Positions 6,567 through 8,684 of a stretch of DNA of 8,684 nt are shown here, piece after piece. The DNA is from Anaerolineaceae bacterium (GTDB taxonomy: Bacteria > Chloroflexota > Anaerolineae > Anaerolineales > Anaerolineaceae), in NCBI GenBank assembly GCA_003542325.1, contig DPKV01000131.1, positions 1-8,684 of the forward strand, read 5' to 3'. Position 1 is the stretch's first letter; each line of letters opens with the position of its first letter. Position numbers and translations under genes: made by a program. The notes below the pieces were generated by a model. The model was given only the letters and a program-made list of their open reading frames with translations. It made no database searches and had not been told where the DNA came from.

Positions 6567-7889
6567 ATGACTCTTGCCCAGGAAATTGGACTCAAGATCC
6601 CCGATATTCTTCTCCCGAAAGCTTCGATTGACCCACAGAAATGGGCGGTGATTGCCTGCGATCAGTTTACTTCTGAACCCGAATATTGGCATGAGGTGGA
6701 AAAGACCGTCGGCGATTCGCCATCCACACTCCATTTGATCCTGCCTGAAGTCTATTTGGAAACTGAAGAAGGGGATCGCCGGTTGGATTCAACCCAGGCG
6801 AATATGAAAACCTATTTGCAGTCAAACCTCTTCAGAGAAGTTGATAATTTCGTGTACGTCCTTCGGAAAACCGATGGACAAACCCGACGCGGATTGATGG
6901 TCTGTCTGGACCTGGAGCAATACGATTTCAACAAAGGCGCGCAAACTCTCATCCGGGCGACGGAAGGGACGATCATCGACCGCCTCCCCCCACGTATCCG
7001 CATCCGGGAAAAAGCACCCCTGGAATGCCCGCATATCCTGGTGCTCTTTGACGATCCAACCGATACCGTCTTCGGCCCGCTGGATGAACAGATGATGGAT
7101 TTCGAAGAAGTGTACGATTTCGATCTGATGATGAACAGCGGCCATCTGACGGGATTTGCGATCAATGACTCTGAAGTCCGTGATGGAATCATGCAGGCCC
7201 TCAAGGACCTGATCGATCCGGATGTGTTCTCTGAAAAATACAACCTGATACCCGGACGGAATGCCCCATTGCTGTTCGCCATGGGCGACGGCAATCACTC
7301 TCTTGCCACGGCAAAGGCAATCTGGGAGAAGCTCAAACCCACCGTGGGGATGGACCACCCCGCGCGATTTGCCCTGGTGGAAATTGAGAACGTCCACGAC
7401 CCGGCCCTGACCTTCGAACCCATCCACCGTCTGGTCTTCGGTCTGCAAAAAGACCTGATCGCTGAAATGGAAGCCTTCTGGGGCGTTCGGTTCAAACTTC
7501 AATCCGTCAACTCCGCTGAAGAGATGATGGCAATTGTGGATGAAGCCGCAGAACCCTGGCATCAGATCGGCATGGTCACCGCGGATGGCTTCAAACTAAT
7601 GGAAGTCCGTAAGCCGGAAGATAACCTCCCGGTCGGCACCCTTCAGCGGTTCCTCGATTCTTTCATGGAAAATGATGGTGCGGAGAAAATTGATTACGTT
7701 CATGGGACCGAGGTCCTGATTGGCAAAGGGCAGGTTGAAAACAACGTCGGCTTTTACGTCCCCGGAATCGATAAATCCGAACTGTTCAAGACCGTCATTC
7801 TGGATGGTGCGCTGCCCCGCAAGACCTTCTCGATGGGTGAAGCCCGGCAGAAGCGGTTCTATATGGAGTGCCGGAAGATCCAACCTTAA
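6567..7889 (+). CDS. DUF1015 family protein
   Basis: Conserved protein of the DUF1015 family (440 residues, the usual length), whose biochemical role I cannot state. Recognisable landmarks are the start IPDILLPKASIDPQKWAVIACDQFT (19-residue core from residue 11), the central GDGNHSLATAK at 240-250, and the C-terminal LPRKTFSMGEARQKRF at 416-431, all typical of the family. There is no signal peptide or membrane segment, so it is probably cytoplasmic. The ATG at 6567 follows GGAAGG with 5 nt spacing. In other bacteria DUF1015 genes often lie beside serA and serC, which has led to suggested links with serine metabolism; no such genes are in this window. The DGNH motif recalls the DGxHR signature of ParB/sulfiredoxin-like and SerK-type nucleotide-dependent enzymes; that is an inference from a short match. 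Its TAA overlaps the next gene's ATG. Confidence 0.9.
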   Translation: MTLAQEIGLKIPDILLPKASIDPQKWAVIACDQFTSEPEYWHEVEKTVGDSPSTLHLILPEVYLETEEGDRRLDSTQANMKTYLQSNLFREVDNFVYVLRKTDGQTRRGLMVCLDLEQYDFNKGAQTLIRATEGTIIDRLPPRIRIREKAPLECPHILVLFDDPTDTVFGPLDEQMMDFEEVYDFDLMMNSGHLTGFAINDSEVRDGIMQALKDLIDPDVFSEKYNLIPGRNAPLLFAMGDGNHSLATAKAIWEKLKPTVGMDHPARFALVEIENVHDPALTFEPIHRLVFGLQKDLIAEMEAFWGVRFKLQSVNSAEEMMAIVDEAAEPWHQIGMVTADGFKLMEVRKPEDNLPVGTLQRFLDSFMENDGAEKIDYVHGTEVLIGKGQVENNVGFYVPGIDKSELFKTVILDGALPRKTFSMGEARQKRFYMECRKIQP

Positions 7890-8684
7890 TGAAACGTCTC
7901 TGCCTGCTGGTTTTCGTCTTGATCCTGAGTGCTTGTCGTCCGGTTGTGGCGACAAGCACTTCCATACCTGCCACGGAAACACCGGCCCCCTCAAACACGC
8001 CTGAACCGACCGCCACCTCCACCGCAACGGAGATTCCCCCTTCCCCAACCCCGACAACCGAACCATTTATGGTTTGTTCTCCCCTGGAGGACGAGACCTT
8101 CGACTCCCTATCCCTGATCCTGACCAAGGGCATCGAACTCCCCGCCCATTTCGGCCAGGATTTCGGCCATCCGGGGTTGGACTTCGCCTATTTCCAGCGC
8201 GGGGACCGGGCATCCATCCAGGGCATTGAAATCCATGCGATCCTCTCGGGAACGGTGGCGCTGACTCTGGAGGATAATTACCCCTACGGCTATACCGTCA
8301 TGATTGAAACGCCATTGAAGAACCTGCCTGAGGCCATGCAAGCGGCATTAATGGAAGGATACCTCGCCGTGCCGGATGACGTTGTATACCAATATAACTG
8401 CCCCGACGTCCCCACCCCCACGTTGACGGGCGAATATTCTCTCTATCACCTTTACGCCCACATGGAAGGGCCCCCTGACTATGCAATCGGCGATTCCGTC
8501 ACCTGCGGGCAGTTTCTGGGCACCGTCGGGAACACCGGCTGGTCCAGCAACCCCCATCTGCACCTGGAGACCCGCCTGGGACCGTCAGGCCTGGACATCC
8601 CCACCATGGCGCATTACGAGGCGGCCGTCACCGAAGAGCAAATGAGCAATTATTGTTTGTGGCGTTCCAGCGGCTATTACCAGG
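7889..8684 (+). CDS. M23 family metallopeptidase lipoprotein (cut by the window edge)
   Basis: Probable exported zinc endopeptidase of the LytM/M23 type, which cuts peptidoglycan cross-links or related substrates at the cell surface. Only the first 265 residues are present. A lipoprotein signal spans residues 1-16 (MKRLCLLVFVLILSAC), with lipobox LSAC and Cys16 as the likely lipidated residue. Residues 22-59 are a low-complexity Thr/Pro/Ser/Glu/Ala linker. The M23 domain shows HPGLD at 94-98 (HxxxD), YAH at 189-191 and HLH at 223-225 (HxH), so all expected zinc and catalytic His/Asp residues are present and the enzyme is probably active. About 40 extra residues (141-182) lie between the first and second motifs. 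Cys63, Cys171 and Cys206 could form a disulfide. The ATG overlaps the DUF1015 stop in TAATG, suggesting coupled translation; the nearest Shine-Dalgarno-like sequence is weak. Confidence 0.88.
   Translation, partial: MKRLCLLVFVLILSACRPVVATSTSIPATETPAPSNTPEPTATSTATEIPPSPTPTTEPFMVCSPLEDETFDSLSLILTKGIELPAHFGQDFGHPGLDFAYFQRGDRASIQGIEIHAILSGTVALTLEDNYPYGYTVMIETPLKNLPEAMQAALMEGYLAVPDDVVYQYNCPDVPTPTLTGEYSLYHLYAHMEGPPDYAIGDSVTCGQFLGTVGNTGWSSNPHLHLETRLGPSGLDIPTMAHYEAAVTEEQMSNYCLWRSSGYYQ

Noticed and set aside
6822..7562. A 246-codon open frame on the minus strand inside the DUF1015 gene.
   Set aside because: It lies opposite a well-supported coding sequence and has no recognisable motif or ribosome binding site support.
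7596..8133. Minus-strand open frames across the DUF1015/M23 lipoprotein junction.
   Set aside because: The plus strand has an uninterrupted lipoprotein signal, linker and M23 motifs here. The opposite frames stay open because of the repetitive Thr/Pro codons.

Overview
The window looks like ordinary chromosomal sequence from a member of the Chloroflexota, probably an Anaerolineae-like lineage. The pointers are a DNA topoisomerase I with an N-terminal small zinc-ribbon (DUF5679-type) module, a lipoprotein whose mature end is a Thr/Pro/Glu/Ser-rich linker of the 'TPEPTAT' style common in that group, and moderate GC content. This placement is inferred from gene content, not from a search. I saw no mobile element, CRISPR array, tRNA, rRNA, prophage gene or defence system.

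Left two thirds (about 1-5218), minus strand. One compact run is read right to left: ffh, rpsP, khpA, rimM, dprA, manC, topA. After a 108-nt gap between ffh and rpsP, the junctions are tight (22, 20, -1, 10 and 12 nt), and no terminator is visible between genes, so rpsP to topA at least is probably one operon. It combines protein targeting (Ffh), ribosome structure and assembly (bS16, KhpA, RimM), handling of DNA strands and topology (DprA, TopA), and one sugar-nucleotide enzyme (ManC, GDP-mannose synthesis). The sugar enzyme sits between dprA and topA, which are often direct neighbours in other bacteria. TopA runs off the left edge, so only its first 124 residues are present. The ffh promoter has a perfect TATAAT placed so that transcription could begin at or within a base or two of the GTG start codon, which suggests a leaderless mRNA.

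Divergent intergenic region (5219-5539). It holds the ffh promoter, a 12-bp tandem repeat, an imperfect dyad and a six-codon open frame with a strong ribosome binding site upstream of degV.

Right third (5540-8684), plus strand. A DegV/FakB-type fatty-acid-binding protein is followed by a clear intrinsic terminator. A new candidate promoter then precedes a DUF1015 protein, and its stop codon overlaps the start of an M23-family lipoprotein that runs off the right edge. The last two genes are probably co-transcribed and translationally coupled.

Nothing here amounts to a convincing undescribed system. The points most worth a second look are the possible leaderless ffh start, the zinc-ribbon fusion on TopA, the position of manC, the acidic/His motif in the DUF1015 protein, and the leader-like mini-ORF before degV.
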